A stretch of DNA of 64,000 nt from Planctomycetaceae bacterium (GCA_900299185.1 OMIV01000186.1:1-64000), one strand, 5' to 3'. Positions 36,555 to 46,980 are shown, counted from the stretch's first letter. A program made the numbers and translations. Notes: generated from the sequence alone by a model not told the origin.

Positions 36555-36590
36555 GAAGGGCGTGGCGCGAGTCTCGAAGACACGCCCTTC
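36555..36590. terminator. Hairpin between convergent genes
   Basis: GAAGGGCGTG (36555-36564) and its exact complement (36581-36590) form a 10-bp stem with a 16-base loop. It lies midway between asnB (rightward) and the leftward hydrolase gene. There is no strong T-run on either side, so it may be a weak bidirectional terminator. Confidence 0.45.
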
Positions 36591-36625
36591 GCTGAGACTC
36601 AAGGCGCGTCCCCCTGAAGGCGGCA

Positions 36626-37717
36626 TTACTCGTCGAAGTACACGACGGGAGCAATCGCGTTGGCGATCTCATCACGCTCGTAATAGTTCGGCCAAATGTG
36701 GCCGACGCCGACGTAGTCCGTCACATCCAATTCAGAGATCTGCGCCGCGTGTTCGCCGAGCCTTCTGATGTCTCGATCGCTGAATCCTTTGCGACCCAGC
36801 GACGCGGGCGAGAACGGCTTACGCAACGGATAGAACCACAACGCCCAGTCTTTGCGAGAACGCAGATTGACCAAGCACTCGGTCGTGCACAGCACGCGGC
36901 CGTAACGCTCTGTTGGTAAGAGCCAGTCATGATCGATCGCTGCCGCAGCCAGCACCGTTCGAATGCGATGTGGGACAACTTGACGAAGCGCGAGATTCTG
37001 AACGGTTCCGCCACCGACCAAATGCAGTGCCGACGAAACGATGCGTGCTCCGTGACTATGACCGATCAAGCAGATGGGATTCTGCGACGGGATCGCATTC
37101 ATGAGTTGAGCCAGGCGAATGCCATTGAACTCGGCTCGTCGTCCCAGGATTGCCACATCTAATCCAGGGAGCGGAGAAGTCAGTGCGTTGTTGCGATCAA
37201 ACGTCAGAGGGCCTTCGCTCGGCCAGGTAAAGAAGACGACGTGGAGAGGTCGATGCGGGGCGGCTTGCCTGAGCCAACGGAACGTGCGCTGGCACTCCTC
37301 TTGGACCGATTCAGCTGTCACATAACTTCCATGTACGACGATGCAAACCGGAACTCCAGGCTGCAAGCTGCTGGTGAATTCGTTCTGACTAACACGCTGC
37401 CTGCAGCAGTCTTTGAAGAAGTCGAGCGGGCAACACTGGCCACAATTTCGACACTCTTGCCGACAATGCCGAATGCTGACGAGCCAATGATCTTCCGGGT
37501 CACAATAAGTCTGCTGCATCGCTGGAGCAGGTATGGCGATCGGCGCCGCCACACGAGGTTCGCCGGGGGCGGTAATCGTGACGGACGGAGCTTGCGACGC
37601 AGGTAGCGGCGGAAACAGCGGACCGACATCTTGGCCTGCAGCGATCGGAATCGAGATCGTGGCGAGGACAAGCAGGACGACGACTGTCAGCGCGATTGCA
37701 ATGAAGTTTCGGATCAT
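36626..37717 (-). CDS. Exported cysteine-rich alpha/beta hydrolase
   Basis: This is a 363-residue protein from the ATG at 37717, whose first 28 residues are a signal peptide or anchor (MIRNFIAIALTVVVLLVLATISIPIAAG). A Pro-rich linker follows, then a compact segment with eight cysteines in about 37 residues (YCDPEDHW, HCRQECRNCGQCC, DCCRQ; about residues 70-106). The hydrolase domain has VVHGSYV (oxyanion side), FFTWPSEG and the nucleophile elbow GHSHGAR. A late acidic/His pair is less clear, though VGHIWPNYY is a candidate. The fold resembles DUF900-type lipases. The gene stands alone, convergent with asnB. Confidence 0.72.
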   Translation of the reverse strand: MIRNFIAIALTVVVLLVLATISIPIAAGQDVGPLFPPLPASQAPSVTITAPGEPRVAAPIAIPAPAMQQTYCDPEDHWLVSIRHCRQECRNCGQCCPLDFFKDCCRQRVSQNEFTSSLQPGVPVCIVVHGSYVTAESVQEECQRTFRWLRQAAPHRPLHVVFFTWPSEGPLTFDRNNALTSPLPGLDVAILGRRAEFNGIRLAQLMNAIPSQNPICLIGHSHGARIVSSALHLVGGGTVQNLALRQVVPHRIRTVLAAAAIDHDWLLPTERYGRVLCTTECLVNLRSRKDWALWFYPLRKPFSPASLGRKGFSDRDIRRLGEHAAQISELDVTDYVGVGHIWPNYYERDEIANAIAPVVYFDE

Positions 37718-38007
37718 AGGAGTGGTGAGACTGCAGTTGATCGGACGTTCGACGAGCACGACACGAGCCGTTGGCAGAATGACGACGGAGCGCGGCGCTC
37801 ATGTCGCTTGGTTCTGCTCGGCGATGTTTGACGCGTTGATCAGAACGGCAATCAATTTCCGCGACTCGTTGTGAAGCGACTCTTCTTCGATCGGTTCACC
37901 ACCCTGACTCGCGACGAAACAACGCGCAACGACTCTTCTGGAAAGAATCTACTCGCCCTCGATACGTGTGCCGCAAAAGCCAATGCGTTCCAACTAAGTC
38001 ACGGTAA
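37718..38007. other. Intergenic region with no supported gene
   Basis: These 290 bases separate two leftward genes. The open frames in them are short and lack ribosome sites. The promoter of the cysteine-rich hydrolase should be here, but no clear consensus stands out. Confidence 0.35.
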
Positions 38008-40050
38008 TCAACGCGACGGCTGTGCGGGCTTTGTCAGTTGCGCCTGCCGGTTGTGAGCGATCAAGCGATCCAGCTCTGCGTTTGAATCAGCGGCGACATC
38101 AAAAAAGCACACTGCCATTTCTTGAGTGGTCTCTTCACCCCAATGGACCCACTTTGGCACGGAGTGCGGATTAAGTGGATTAGCCGCGGAGTTATCAAAG
38201 ACGACTTCGAATTCCAGGCGAGTCCCGGCAGGCCAATGTTTGGGCTGCTTGAAGAAGTACTGGCTTTGCCAATTGAAGCGCCAGTCATCGATCCAAATCA
38301 GCGGCTCAACGGTGCCGTCAGGGTGCTTGGCGATGGCCTTCGTTTCTCGCCCCAACAAATGCGTATGCGGCAAGACCGAGTACGCCGTCACGGCCAGAGG
38401 TAATTCATATTCCACCCGATGCACGAAGCGAGGTTCATTCGGCGGGATGTGGAGTTGCTGGTTAGCGACAATGAGTTCGCCGATGTGCCGCGTGGAACTG
38501 GCCGAAGCGAAATGCACACCGAGCGTTGCTTGTTCGAACTCTGGTCGGCCTGTGGGGTGATAGTGAGTTTGCAGCACGAAGTCAGAACCAGCCTTGATCG
38601 GTCGGCCAAACCCGCTGGGGAATCGTTGGGGGAAGTTTCCAAACGCCCAGCCACCCAACGTGCCGCCGGTCTCAAATCCCCAACCACCAAAGCGTTGATA
38701 GCCCAGGCCGGGATGTTGATCATCAAGTTCTCTCGCGCGGCCAGCGTCATCGAATCGAAAGCTCGCGTGATGCACGACTCGAGAGTTGCTGGATCGATAC
38801 TCGATGGCCGAGATCAAACGGTCGGTCTTCAAATCCGTCGGCACCACAAAGTACTGATAGATGTCAGGACCATCGGCTGGGACTGCGAAGGACTCGGGCA
38901 CTTTCAGAATCAGATCCGGCTGACCGAGCAACCAACCTTGATCGCTGACTTCTGTCGCAGAGCGAACGGTCTCTTTGGCTAACCGATCGTCGTCACGTAT
39001 CGCACTCGAAGGTTTGATCCAGTGCTGGGACGAGTCACCTTCGGGCAACCCGGCATCAATCCAGCGTGTGAGTAGTTCGACCTCTCGATCACTCAAGGCA
39101 AGTTCGTTTCGAAAACTGCCAAAGCCGCGCATTGGTCGCCAAGGCGGCATCTGTTTGAGGTTAACCATCAATCGAATCTGAGCTGCGTGCCTACGAACGT
39201 CGCCATAGGTTAGTAACGAGAACGGGGCGACGGATCCTGGCTGGTGACAATTGGCGCATTGTCGTTGCACGATCGGTGCGATCTCGCGTGAGTACGTCAG
39301 CGGCTGATCTCGAAATGGTTCGAGCAGGCAACCAATCGGTTCGGTCTCGGCGACGTCAATCGGTTGCTGATGGATGACTGACTGGATTGCATCTCGTAAC
39401 CATTGCGATCGAGGTTCATCTCGTCGTCGGCCTCCCGCGCTAACGAACTGGTCGTCGACGGCGCCTCGGTAGAGCAGCTCGCCAAGGGGAGAGATCACAA
39501 AGGCGTGCGGAGTGTGAGTTGCCTGTAAGCGTTCGCGCAATTCGCCTGTGACATCGAACAACACCGGGAAGCTCATCGAGTACTCGTGAGCGAACTCAAC
39601 TGCTGACTCATGCGATAACGACGGGCTGCTGAGGACTCCGAAGAACTCGATGTGCTGTGGTTGGTATTCAGCGGCGAGTCGATTCAGCCGAGGTAGCACC
39701 GATTTGGCGATGGGGCATTCGGTTCCCAAGAAGATCACTACTGACGCGCGACAATTGTCTGTTTCACCGAGCCGATGCAACTGACCTTTGAGATCAACTC
39801 CCTTCACCGGCTGTACGTGTGGCGGTGTAACAACAGATGCTTCGGGCTCCGATGCGAATACATCCGCTTGAGGCTGCAACGCGGTCGATGGTGCTGTCGA
39901 TGTGGGCTCGACGAAGACATCGGCGTTGCCGGGAGAGATTGCGAGCGGCAAAGGCGGTCGCTGCTGAAGTCGTGGGCCGAGCGTGATGCCGACAACGAAG
40001 ACCAGCACGGTCACCAGCAAGGCGTTGAAGAAGATTCGTAGGCTTGTCAT
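38008..40050 (-). CDS. Redoxin / c-type haem / copper type II monooxygenase fusion protein
   Basis: This is a 680-residue exported or membrane-anchored protein (hydrophobic residues 6-24). Residues about 90-245 are a thioredoxin-fold redoxin with a single-cysteine FLGTECPIAKS active site. Residues about 255-350 carry a haem-binding CANCH (265-269) followed by APFSLLTYGDVRRHAAQI. The rest resembles copper type II ascorbate-dependent monooxygenases, with candidate copper ligands in VVHHASF, LQTHYHPTG and PHTHLLG. The fusion suggests electron delivery from a thiol through haem to copper, but no substrate can be assigned. The ATG at 40050 is followed upstream by a small inverted repeat (GCATTC/GAATGC, 40051-40068). 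Confidence 0.82.
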   Translation of the reverse strand: MTSLRIFFNALLVTVLVFVVGITLGPRLQQRPPLPLAISPGNADVFVEPTSTAPSTALQPQADVFASEPEASVVTPPHVQPVKGVDLKGQLHRLGETDNCRASVVIFLGTECPIAKSVLPRLNRLAAEYQPQHIEFFGVLSSPSLSHESAVEFAHEYSMSFPVLFDVTGELRERLQATHTPHAFVISPLGELLYRGAVDDQFVSAGGRRRDEPRSQWLRDAIQSVIHQQPIDVAETEPIGCLLEPFRDQPLTYSREIAPIVQRQCANCHQPGSVAPFSLLTYGDVRRHAAQIRLMVNLKQMPPWRPMRGFGSFRNELALSDREVELLTRWIDAGLPEGDSSQHWIKPSSAIRDDDRLAKETVRSATEVSDQGWLLGQPDLILKVPESFAVPADGPDIYQYFVVPTDLKTDRLISAIEYRSSNSRVVHHASFRFDDAGRARELDDQHPGLGYQRFGGWGFETGGTLGGWAFGNFPQRFPSGFGRPIKAGSDFVLQTHYHPTGRPEFEQATLGVHFASASSTRHIGELIVANQQLHIPPNEPRFVHRVEYELPLAVTAYSVLPHTHLLGRETKAIAKHPDGTVEPLIWIDDWRFNWQSQYFFKQPKHWPAGTRLEFEVVFDNSAANPLNPHSVPKWVHWGEETTQEMAVCFFDVAADSNAELDRLIAHNRQAQLTKPAQPSR

Positions 40051-40387
40051 GCATTCGTCCGTGAATGCGAAGGATGGCCGCCCTCGGCGATCCGACCGTA
40101 AGTCTGTGGCAATGTTGACGACCGAGGGGCGATCGTCACCTCAAACGTCGAGCGACTGACGTTGGGCGGCTCAAGGTGTAGTGAGTTCGCCGCAGTTAAG
40201 CATGCTGATGGCGGTTTGTTTTCGCGGCGAGCCGACGGGACTGTGATTTATTCTTAATCCAACGGCGTCTCTCGAATCGGCGTAACTGCTCGCCTCGGTT
40301 GGCATCTGACTGGTCGGGCCTACGATACCGTTCGGAAATAAGCCTGCGACTCAGGCCCCATACTTCCCACTGTTAGAGGAGAGTTTG
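40051..40387. other. Divergent promoter region with no gene
   Basis: These 337 bases separate two divergent genes for exported redox-related proteins. Apart from the GCATTC/GAATGC inverted repeat next to the leftward start, I see no strong palindrome and no full promoter consensus. TTGGCATC at 40299-40306 resembles a sigma-54 -24 element but lacks the GC at -12. Confidence 0.4.
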
Positions 40388-40942
40388 ATGAAGAAGCTCG
40401 TAGCGACAACGTTTGCGTTGGTGATCGCGGCAGGCGTCGCGGTCGGTGTTGCGGATGAACTCAAGTCGGGACTGCCACTGGGCGACAAGGTTCCGGCCTT
40501 CAACGTGAAGGACGTGACGGGGCCAAACAAGGGCACGTCGCTCTGCTATCGCTGCCAATACGGTGCTCGTCCTGTGGTGACCATCTTCACCCGCACAATG
40601 GATGACAACGTTGCGAAGTTGGTGAAGGAAGTTGATGGACTCGTCGGCAAGAACGGCGAGAAGCAAATGAAGGCGTTCGTCGTCGTGCTGACGGACAGCC
40701 CGGATGAGCAAGAGAAGAAGCTGACCGAAGTCGCGTCCAAGAATGAGATCAAGAACGTTCCGCTGACCGTCTTCGATGGACCAGCTGGCCCCCCAAACTA
40801 CAAGATCGCTAAGGACGCCGAAGTCACGGTCATGATGTGGAACAAGAGCGAAGTGAAGGCCAATCAAGCTTTCGCTAAGGGCAAGTTCGACAAGAAGGCT
40901 GTCGAGAGCGTTGTTGCCGACACTGCGAAGATTCTGAACTAG
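40388..40942 (+). CDS. Exported thioredoxin-fold (redoxin-like) protein
   Basis: This is a 184-residue protein with a signal peptide (MKKLVATTFALVIAAGVAVGVA). The start at 40388 has an excellent AGAGGAGAG site. The mature protein resembles a reduced redoxin fold: GDKVPAFNVKDVTGPNKG, then SLCYRCQYGARPVVTIFTR with a CxxC-like CYRC pair, KAFVVVLTDS and KNVPLTVFDGPAGPPNYKIA. It may reduce or sense thiols in the periplasm. It is transcribed alone and ends in a strong terminator. Confidence 0.78.
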   Translation: MKKLVATTFALVIAAGVAVGVADELKSGLPLGDKVPAFNVKDVTGPNKGTSLCYRCQYGARPVVTIFTRTMDDNVAKLVKEVDGLVGKNGEKQMKAFVVVLTDSPDEQEKKLTEVASKNEIKNVPLTVFDGPAGPPNYKIAKDAEVTVMMWNKSEVKANQAFAKGKFDKKAVESVVADTAKILN

Positions 40943-40998
40943 TCGTTGATTTTGAACTCAACGAGTTCGCGGATGAAATTGGTTTGAGTCGCATCCAC

Positions 40999-41038
40999 AG
41001 GGCTTGCCGGAGTGTTTCCGGCAAGCCCTGATTGTTTT
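40999..41038 (+). terminator. Rho-independent terminator of the redoxin-like gene
   Basis: A perfect 12-bp stem AGGGCTTGCCGG (40999-41010) / CCGGCAAGCCCT (41018-41029) with a 7-base loop is followed by GATTGTTTTGG. It sits between convergent genes. The T-rich side favours the rightward gene. Confidence 0.85.
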
Positions 41039-41111
41039 GGTATCGACTCCTCGGCGAGTCCCGGACGTGATGGCGCGCTGCGCAACCAAATCGAGGACTT
41101 GGCGGTTGAGG

Positions 41112-43430
41112 CTAGATCTTCACCGAGACCGTGTTGGAAGGAGTCGATGAGCCGCCAGCATTAAAGGCCACGATGCGGAATGAGTAAGTTCCGTTAGCGA
41201 GGTTGCTGGTCGTGTAGCTCATCGCTCCGGTGCCGGTCTTCGCAGCCAACGTCGCTAGCGTCGTCCATGTCGAACCGCCGTTGGTCGAGTATTGGACATA
41301 GAAGCCAGTCTCGTTGGTGGCGTTGTCAGTCCAGTTCAGCACGGCCTTCTTGCCGGACTTCGTGCCGGTCAAGCTCGTTGGGCCAACCGGTACCGTGGCA
41401 GCAACGATCGTCAGCGACGAACTACCAAAGATGCTGCCCGAGGTTGCTCGCACAACCGACGTGCCCGCGGTCGTTGGGGCGGTGAAGAGTCCCGTCGAAG
41501 TCACTGTTCCGCCGCCGCTGGTCACACTCCAAGTAAAGGCATGTTGAGTCGTCAAGGCTCGACCGAATTGGTCAGTGCCACTGGCAGTCAATTGCTGAGT
41601 CGCCCCGGCATTCACAGAAGCAGTAGACGGGCTCACGGAGATCGCGGTCAGAGTTTGGTTCACCGTCACACTGACGCTGCTGGTCGTTGTCGCGCCGCCG
41701 AGATCCGTGATCGTGACGGCAAAGGTGTAGCTGCCTGCTTGTGAGAACGTTGCGATCACACTCTTTGCGGCATTCGTGCCGCTCGCGCTGAAGGTCGGGT
41801 TCGTGGCACCCGAAGGCTTCGTCGTTGTCGACCAAGAGTACGTCAACGTTGACTCGCCGCGATCATCGGCACCGAGCACGCTGAGTGAAGTTGTCGTACC
41901 CGTTACAGGATTCGCGGACGACGCAGCCGCAGTTGCCACCGTTGGTGCCGGGTTGTTGATCGTCACGCTCGCGGTGCCGGTGATCGCGCCGAATGTTGCT
42001 TGTACCGTTGCACTGCCCGCTGAGTTGCCTGCGATGTAAAGGCCCGCGGCGTCAATCGTGCCAGTTCCCGAGGCGATGCTCCAAGTCACGCTCGGCTGCG
42101 ATGCCAAGACTGCTCCGAACTGATCTTTCGCCGTCGCAGAGAATTGCTGAGTCGCACCGCCATTGAGCGTGACGCTCGACGGGCTCAATGCGAGCGACGT
42201 CAGCGTGGGAGAAACCGTCAAACTGACGCTGCTCGTCGTCGTCAATCCGCCGAGATCCGTGATCGTCACCAAGAAGGAGTAATCGCCAACTTGAGAGAAC
42301 GTCGCCGTAGTCGTCTTGGCGGCGTTGGTGCCATTGGCGCTAAAGGTCGGATCGGCGGCACCAACGGGCTTCGACGTCACGGACCATGAGTAGAGCAAGC
42401 TCGATTCACTGCGATCATCAGCTCCCAGCACGCTGAGGATCGTGGACGTCGTCGTCACGGGGTTAGCCGATGACGCTGCTGCGGTCGCGACTGTGGGAGC
42501 AGCGTTGTTGATCGTGACGTTGGAGCTGGCGCTAAAGCTGCTGGATGTTGCTGTGACCGTTGCACTGCCGGCTGCGTTGCCGGCGGTGTAGAGGCCGTTC
42601 GTGGTGACAGAACCGCTACCCGCAGAGACGCTCCACGTGATGCTCGGCTGAACGCTCAGCACTGCTCCGAATTGATCGCTGCCGGTCGCCGTGAATTGCT
42701 GCGTTGATCCGCCATTCAATGTGACGCTCGACGGGCTCAATGAGATCGCGGCCAAAGTTTGATTGACCGTCACGTTGACGCTGCTGGTTGTCGACAGGTT
42801 GTTCGCGTCGGTGATGGTCACAGTAAAGCTGTAGGCGCCAGCTTGAGTGAACGTCGCCGTTGTTGCCTTGGCGGCGTTGGTTCCGTTCGCACTCAAAGTC
42901 GGGTTCGCAGCTCCAACTGGTTTCGACGTTGTTGACCAAGTGTAGGTCAAACCTGCTTCGCCCTGATCGTCGGCACCAAGCACGCTCAAGCTGGTCGTTG
43001 TTCCCGTCACTGTCGACGGTGATGCTGAAGCCGGTGTGGCAACGGTCGGCACTCCAGACTGCGAAATGGTCACGTTGTCGAAGGTGGCTGTATTCAGCAA
43101 CGAGGTTGTATTGGCATCGGCTTCCAGTCCGACCAACACGCTGCTCGCCATCGTGATGGTGACGCTTCCGACTTGAGTCCATGTAACTCCATCGGCAGAT
43201 GCAAAGCCGGTTAAGACATTGCCGACTCGTGTGAGCTTCACCCACTCTGGAGCTGTAGCGACCGGGCCTGTGATGTTGGTCGATGAACCGCCGGTCGACG
43301 TTCTGTATTGCATGGAGACACCGTTGCTGGGAGTGACAGCCACCAATGCTTGTCGCGAGTTCGCGTTGAGTGATTCGCGAATCATCACACCCAGCTTCGC
43401 CCAGCCACCGGTGTTCTCGGCAGAAGCCAC
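41112..43430 (-). CDS. Distal part of a frameshifted metzincin protease: Ig-like/FN3 repeat region
   Basis: This 772-residue open frame is the continuation of 43385-46354 after a one-base frameshift near 43506. The same reading frame is open and homologous back to about 43505, so the GTG at 43430 is not a real start. It completes a DUF1349/LamG-like domain ([22 protein letters not shown], first about 120 residues). Three repeats of a PKD-like unit plus a BIG2-like unit follow (each [16 protein letters not shown], then '[18 protein letters not shown]'). A C-terminal fibronectin III domain ends the protein. These are stalk or substrate-binding modules of the protease. Confidence 0.75.
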   Translation of the reverse strand: MASAENTGGWAKLGVMIRESLNANSRQALVAVTPSNGVSMQYRTSTGGSSTNITGPVATAPEWVKLTRVGNVLTGFASADGVTWTQVGSVTITMASSVLVGLEADANTTSLLNTATFDNVTISQSGVPTVATPASASPSTVTGTTTSLSVLGADDQGEAGLTYTWSTTSKPVGAANPTLSANGTNAAKATTATFTQAGAYSFTVTITDANNLSTTSSVNVTVNQTLAAISLSPSSVTLNGGSTQQFTATGSDQFGAVLSVQPSITWSVSAGSGSVTTNGLYTAGNAAGSATVTATSSSFSASSNVTINNAAPTVATAAASSANPVTTTSTILSVLGADDRSESSLLYSWSVTSKPVGAADPTFSANGTNAAKTTTATFSQVGDYSFLVTITDLGGLTTTSSVSLTVSPTLTSLALSPSSVTLNGGATQQFSATAKDQFGAVLASQPSVTWSIASGTGTIDAAGLYIAGNSAGSATVQATFGAITGTASVTINNPAPTVATAAASSANPVTGTTTSLSVLGADDRGESTLTYSWSTTTKPSGATNPTFSASGTNAAKSVIATFSQAGSYTFAVTITDLGGATTTSSVSVTVNQTLTAISVSPSTASVNAGATQQLTASGTDQFGRALTTQHAFTWSVTSGGGTVTSTGLFTAPTTAGTSVVRATSGSIFGSSSLTIVAATVPVGPTSLTGTKSGKKAVLNWTDNATNETGFYVQYSTNGGSTWTTLATLAAKTGTGAMSYTTSNLANGTYSFRIVAFNAGGSSTPSNTVSVKI

Positions 43431-46354
43431 TCGAGCAACGATCGAGCCGTCGCCCGTGAGAGTTTGATACGTGTAGCGGAAGGCATCGGCGGTGCCCCAG
43501 ATATCCGCCCGCTGCTAATGACCTTGAAGGTTCCGGCGGTGTAATCCGTCATACCTGCTCCAGTCACAGCGCCGATGTCGCTGGCTGACCAGCCTGCAGG
43601 TAAAGCATTCGCGGAAGGAGTCGCACCCATGAGTGCCGTCGGGTTCGTCCCTTCCGTCAAGGAATTCACGCCGATCACGCGGTAGTAGTACTCGCTAGCC
43701 GCAGTGACTGTTGAGTCGGTGTAGGTTGTGATGCCAGCCGCCACTGTGGCCAACGTGGAGAAGGTCGCGCCGTCCGTCGAACGCTCAATGCGATAGCTCG
43801 TCTCGCCAGCGATGTCGGTCCAATGAAACGTCATCTGGTTCGAGGCACGAGTGTCAAACGCCAAGCCGGTTACCACGGCCAATCGCGTGCTGGTTGATGC
43901 CGCCACAGTCGGTCCGTCGCCCAAGCTGCTGGTGGGAGTCACTCGATAGTAATAGACCGAGTTCGTGGTCAGGCCGGTGTCGTAGTAGCTGGGCACGTTC
44001 TTGCCGACCGTGGTGATCGTCGTCCAATTGGCGTTGTCGACGGATCGATCAACTCGATAACCGCTTTCACCTGACGTGTCGCGCCAGTTCAACACCAAGC
44101 TCGTAGCTGTCAGAGACGTTACAGCGAAGTTCGTGACGCCACTGGGTCTGTTGATTGCAGAACTGATGCTAGATGGCACAGAAGCACCCGACACATCCAG
44201 CGCGGCAACTCGATAGAAGTAACGCATGGAACCGTTGAGATTCGCGTCGTTGTAGGTCGTCACGTCAGCGCTGGTCGTGGCAATTGTGGAGAAGGTGGCG
44301 CCATCGGCTGAGCGCTCAACTCGATAACCGGTTTCTCCCGATTGGTCGGTCCACGCAACCGTCAAGCCGGTGCTCGCGTCCGGTGTAACACATACGCCAG
44401 TGGGAGCCGCCAGGCTGTTGTATGTCGGAGCCACCGTGCCCAACGTGCCGGTTACCGACACGCTATCGAGCGATGACTCGTTGAGTTTCGAGTTGTTGAC
44501 CGCCGTTGCGAACAAACCGATTTGCACCTGCGAGTTCATCGTGACGGTGGTTTGCCCGAACTGAGTCCAAGTCACGCCGTCGGTCGACGTAAAGCCGGTG
44601 AAGACGTTTCCGGCGCGGCTGAGCTTGAGCCACTTGGGAGCAAAGGATTGAGCTGCCGAATTGGTTGACGAGCTGCTCCCTCCGGTGGAACTGCGCCACA
44701 GCATTTGAGGCCCGTTGCCCCAAGTCATTGCCATCGCGACGTGCTTCGAGTTCGTTGCATTCGACTCGCGAATCTCCAGTCCTGTCTTGGCCCAAGCGGA
44801 CGTCCCAGTCATCGAGCCAACTCGCGCGATGATGGTGCCATCTCCCGTCAACGTTTGAGAGGCAAGCTGCATCCCGTCTGCCGTGCCCCAGACATCGGTG
44901 CCCGAGCCCGCGATTGAGTAAGTCCCTGTGGCTGCATCGAATCTCGAATACCCCGCCATGCCGACCGAACCGATGTCTTGTCCCGTCCAGCCGGTTGGCA
45001 ACGAACTCACGGCGACGGTGTAGCTGCCGAGGTCGCCGTAATTGCCGTGGCTCGACAGCATCGCGTAGTAAGTTCCGCTACCTAGGTTGAGAGTCACTTT
45101 CTGCGCGTTGTTTGCGCCATCGGCGGCAGCTAGCAGAGAGCCGCTGGCGTCATAGATCTCAAGCTTTAGATCGACGGCCGAAGGGGCATCTGGAGTCGCC
45201 GCGATCGTCTGCAATCCGTCAGAACCGACAGTGAAAGAGTAGGCGTCGACGTCGTTCAGACGCTCAATGATTCCGGCTGTTCCTTGCACGCCAGAGTTGG
45301 TGGGCAGAGCCGACGCCGTGGCAATCGTGCTGCCGAAGTCGTCGGGGCGATAACCATCTCCACCAACAGCCTCATAGACCTTGATCTTGTTCGTGATGAC
45401 GGCGAGATCATCCTGCAGCGCGCTGGCTGATCCGCTCGCGTGGCCGATGAACCACTTATGGACCGACTGGGCGTAATCCACTCCCATGATCGGTCCATGC
45501 AACGAATCAAATCCTGACGAGTACTCGGCGGTCTTGTTGCCGAGCAGGTCATAGTCGGACTGATGTGACAGCCCGAAGTTGTGCCCAACTTCGTGAGCAA
45601 TGCCCGACACGCGAGTCCGCGCATCGCCACTTTGATTGAATGATCGCGGGTATGAGTTTGGAAAGACTCCCACATAGCTATACCCACCCGAGATGTTGTT
45701 TCCGGTCGCTTGCCAGGCCGTCGGGACCGTGGGCTGAATCGTGGTGACGTCGGTGTCGAATATCGCGAAGTAGGACGACATCTGACGCCAGGCTTCGGCG
45801 ATGTTGGCTTGCTCGGTTGCATTGAATGTCGACGGATTGCCGTCTTCGTCATAGGCCGCAGTGCCGGTTGTCGTGTCGCCATCAAAGTCGATGAAGATTG
45901 CAGTCGGAGCCGACGCCAAGCTGTGCAGGATCGGCATGCCGTTGGCGAGTGTCGAAAACGTGATGCTCGCAGTTGAGAACACTCCCGGCACGCTTCCCGG
46001 TGCGGCGGCTTCTACTCCAGCACCGCCGGCCGCTCCTGAAACTCCTCCCGATCCAATCTCGACCAGGTCGTTGCCATGCGAATGGCCTTCAGCTCCATGA
46101 TCGTGGTCATCGTCATGGTCTTCATGGTCGTGATCGTCGGCGGCCTCCGGTCTCGCGGCATTCGAGGCTCCCATGAAATGGATTTGCCCCGGCAGGCCTG
46201 CGATCAGCGAGGCAACATCGGCGCATAAGTACGTCCGCGTCTCCAGTGATTCGGCAAATGCTCGCCGCAGCGACTTTCGTCGGTTGACGCGAGTCTTCAA
46301 TGTCGTGACAGAAAAGCGATTCATGAGCCATGCAAGTGACAGAGAGATCTTCAT
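43385..46354 (-). CDS. LEPR-motif metzincin protease, catalytic and proximal part (frame broken near 43506)
   Basis: From the ATG at 46354 this frame gives 989 residues; an ATG at 46324 is also possible. The N-terminus has the basic LEPR-like sorting motif ([19 protein letters not shown], about 28-46), then a His/Asp-rich stretch ([15 protein letters not shown]). The zinc site [11 protein letters not shown] (about 252-262) defines a metzincin of the reprolysin-like type. A pre-peptidase C-terminal domain follows ([15 protein letters not shown]), then a DUF1349/LamG-like domain ([17 protein letters not shown]). Three fibronectin III domains and the start of a second DUF1349 copy come last. With one base restored the protein would be about 1747 residues. 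It is probably an exported protease. Confidence 0.82.
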   Translation of the reverse strand: MKISLSLAWLMNRFSVTTLKTRVNRRKSLRRAFAESLETRTYLCADVASLIAGLPGQIHFMGASNAARPEAADDHDHEDHDDDHDHGAEGHSHGNDLVEIGSGGVSGAAGGAGVEAAAPGSVPGVFSTASITFSTLANGMPILHSLASAPTAIFIDFDGDTTTGTAAYDEDGNPSTFNATEQANIAEAWRQMSSYFAIFDTDVTTIQPTVPTAWQATGNNISGGYSYVGVFPNSYPRSFNQSGDARTRVSGIAHEVGHNFGLSHQSDYDLLGNKTAEYSSGFDSLHGPIMGVDYAQSVHKWFIGHASGSASALQDDLAVITNKIKVYEAVGGDGYRPDDFGSTIATASALPTNSGVQGTAGIIERLNDVDAYSFTVGSDGLQTIAATPDAPSAVDLKLEIYDASGSLLAAADGANNAQKVTLNLGSGTYYAMLSSHGNYGDLGSYTVAVSSLPTGWTGQDIGSVGMAGYSRFDAATGTYSIAGSGTDVWGTADGMQLASQTLTGDGTIIARVGSMTGTSAWAKTGLEIRESNATNSKHVAMAMTWGNGPQMLWRSSTGGSSSSTNSAAQSFAPKWLKLSRAGNVFTGFTSTDGVTWTQFGQTTVTMNSQVQIGLFATAVNNSKLNESSLDSVSVTGTLGTVAPTYNSLAAPTGVCVTPDASTGLTVAWTDQSGETGYRVERSADGATFSTIATTSADVTTYNDANLNGSMRYFYRVAALDVSGASVPSSISSAINRPSGVTNFAVTSLTATSLVLNWRDTSGESGYRVDRSVDNANWTTITTVGKNVPSYYDTGLTTNSVYYYRVTPTSSLGDGPTVAASTSTRLAVVTGLAFDTRASNQMTFHWTDIAGETSYRIERSTDGATFSTLATVAAGITTYTDSTVTAASEYYYRVIGVNSLTEGTNPTALMGATPSANALPAGWSASDIGAVTGAGMTDYTAGTFKVISSGRISGAPPMPSATRIKLSRATARSLLEWLLPRTPVAGRSWV
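43497..43515 (-). other. Single-base frameshift inside the protease gene
   Basis: On the minus strand the first frame reads V-I-S-S-G-R-I-S and soon ends. Adding one base in the GGGCG run restores S-G-[A]-D-I-W-G-T-A-D. That matches the paralogous domain upstream in the same protein ([11 protein letters not shown]). The break falls at about 43505-43511. It could be a sequencing or assembly error, a true mutation, or less likely a recoding site. Confidence 0.8.
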
Positions 46355-46933
46355 AGCTGAATTCCAAGATGAAGTGATGTTGGGACATGACAGCGCAGCA
46401 GAACGCTGTTGAAGCGGTCGTTGGCGAACGACGCAGACGCAGGCTGCATCTGGCGAGGGGATGGAAGCGCATTGCTCCGTGAGCAACGGCTGCTTCAAGC
46501 AGTGATCTCTTCAGGAAGAGCGAGAGTTCAGAGAGCCCATCAATACAAAGAGGGCCGGGCGGACGTCACAAGTTCCGCCAATGCTGCAACGGGATTGAGC
46601 CATGCTGGAAATGAACACGAAGCGATCGAGACCCGGTCGGGAAAATGTGGGACATGATCTGCTTACCCTTGGAGACGTGATTGGCCCGCCATTGAAGGGT
46701 CAGTGCTCAGAACAGAGCGAGAGACGTGATTGAAACGGTGGCACTTAAGATGAGGCCATCGGTTCAATGAAAAGGCTGGGACGATAACCATCGCACCGCT
46801 CATAACCAAGCTCTGACAAGAGGTCCGTGTTTGAGTGATGCTCACAAGCACCAAGCGATGGATAGCCCTCAATGAGACACGAGTTGATCAAACTGCACGG
46901 CGAGTTTGCCGAGTTGCGACCCTTGTTGGGTCT
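46355..46933. other. Long intergenic region between the protease and dnaK, no gene seen
   Basis: These 579 bases hold no convincing ORF on either strand: the longest is 69 codons, without a ribosome site or recognisable motif. The dnaK terminator lies at its right edge. The protease promoter must lie somewhere in it. I see no repeat or RNA gene. Confidence 0.45.
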
Positions 46934-46980
46934 AAAAAAAGAGCCGCCGTTAGGTCCGGGGGAGTGACCTAACGGCGGCT
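46934..46980 (-). terminator. Rho-independent terminator of dnaK
   Basis: A perfect 15-bp stem (AGCCGCCGTTAGGTC at 46942-46956 and its complement at 46966-46980) with a 9-base loop is followed on the minus strand by CTTTTTTT. It lies 51 bases after the dnaK stop codon. Confidence 0.92.

Noticed and set aside
40299-40315. Sigma-54-like site upstream of the redoxin-like gene
   Set aside because: The GG of the -24 element is present, but the position ten bases later is GT instead of GC, so the invariant -12 doublet is missing.
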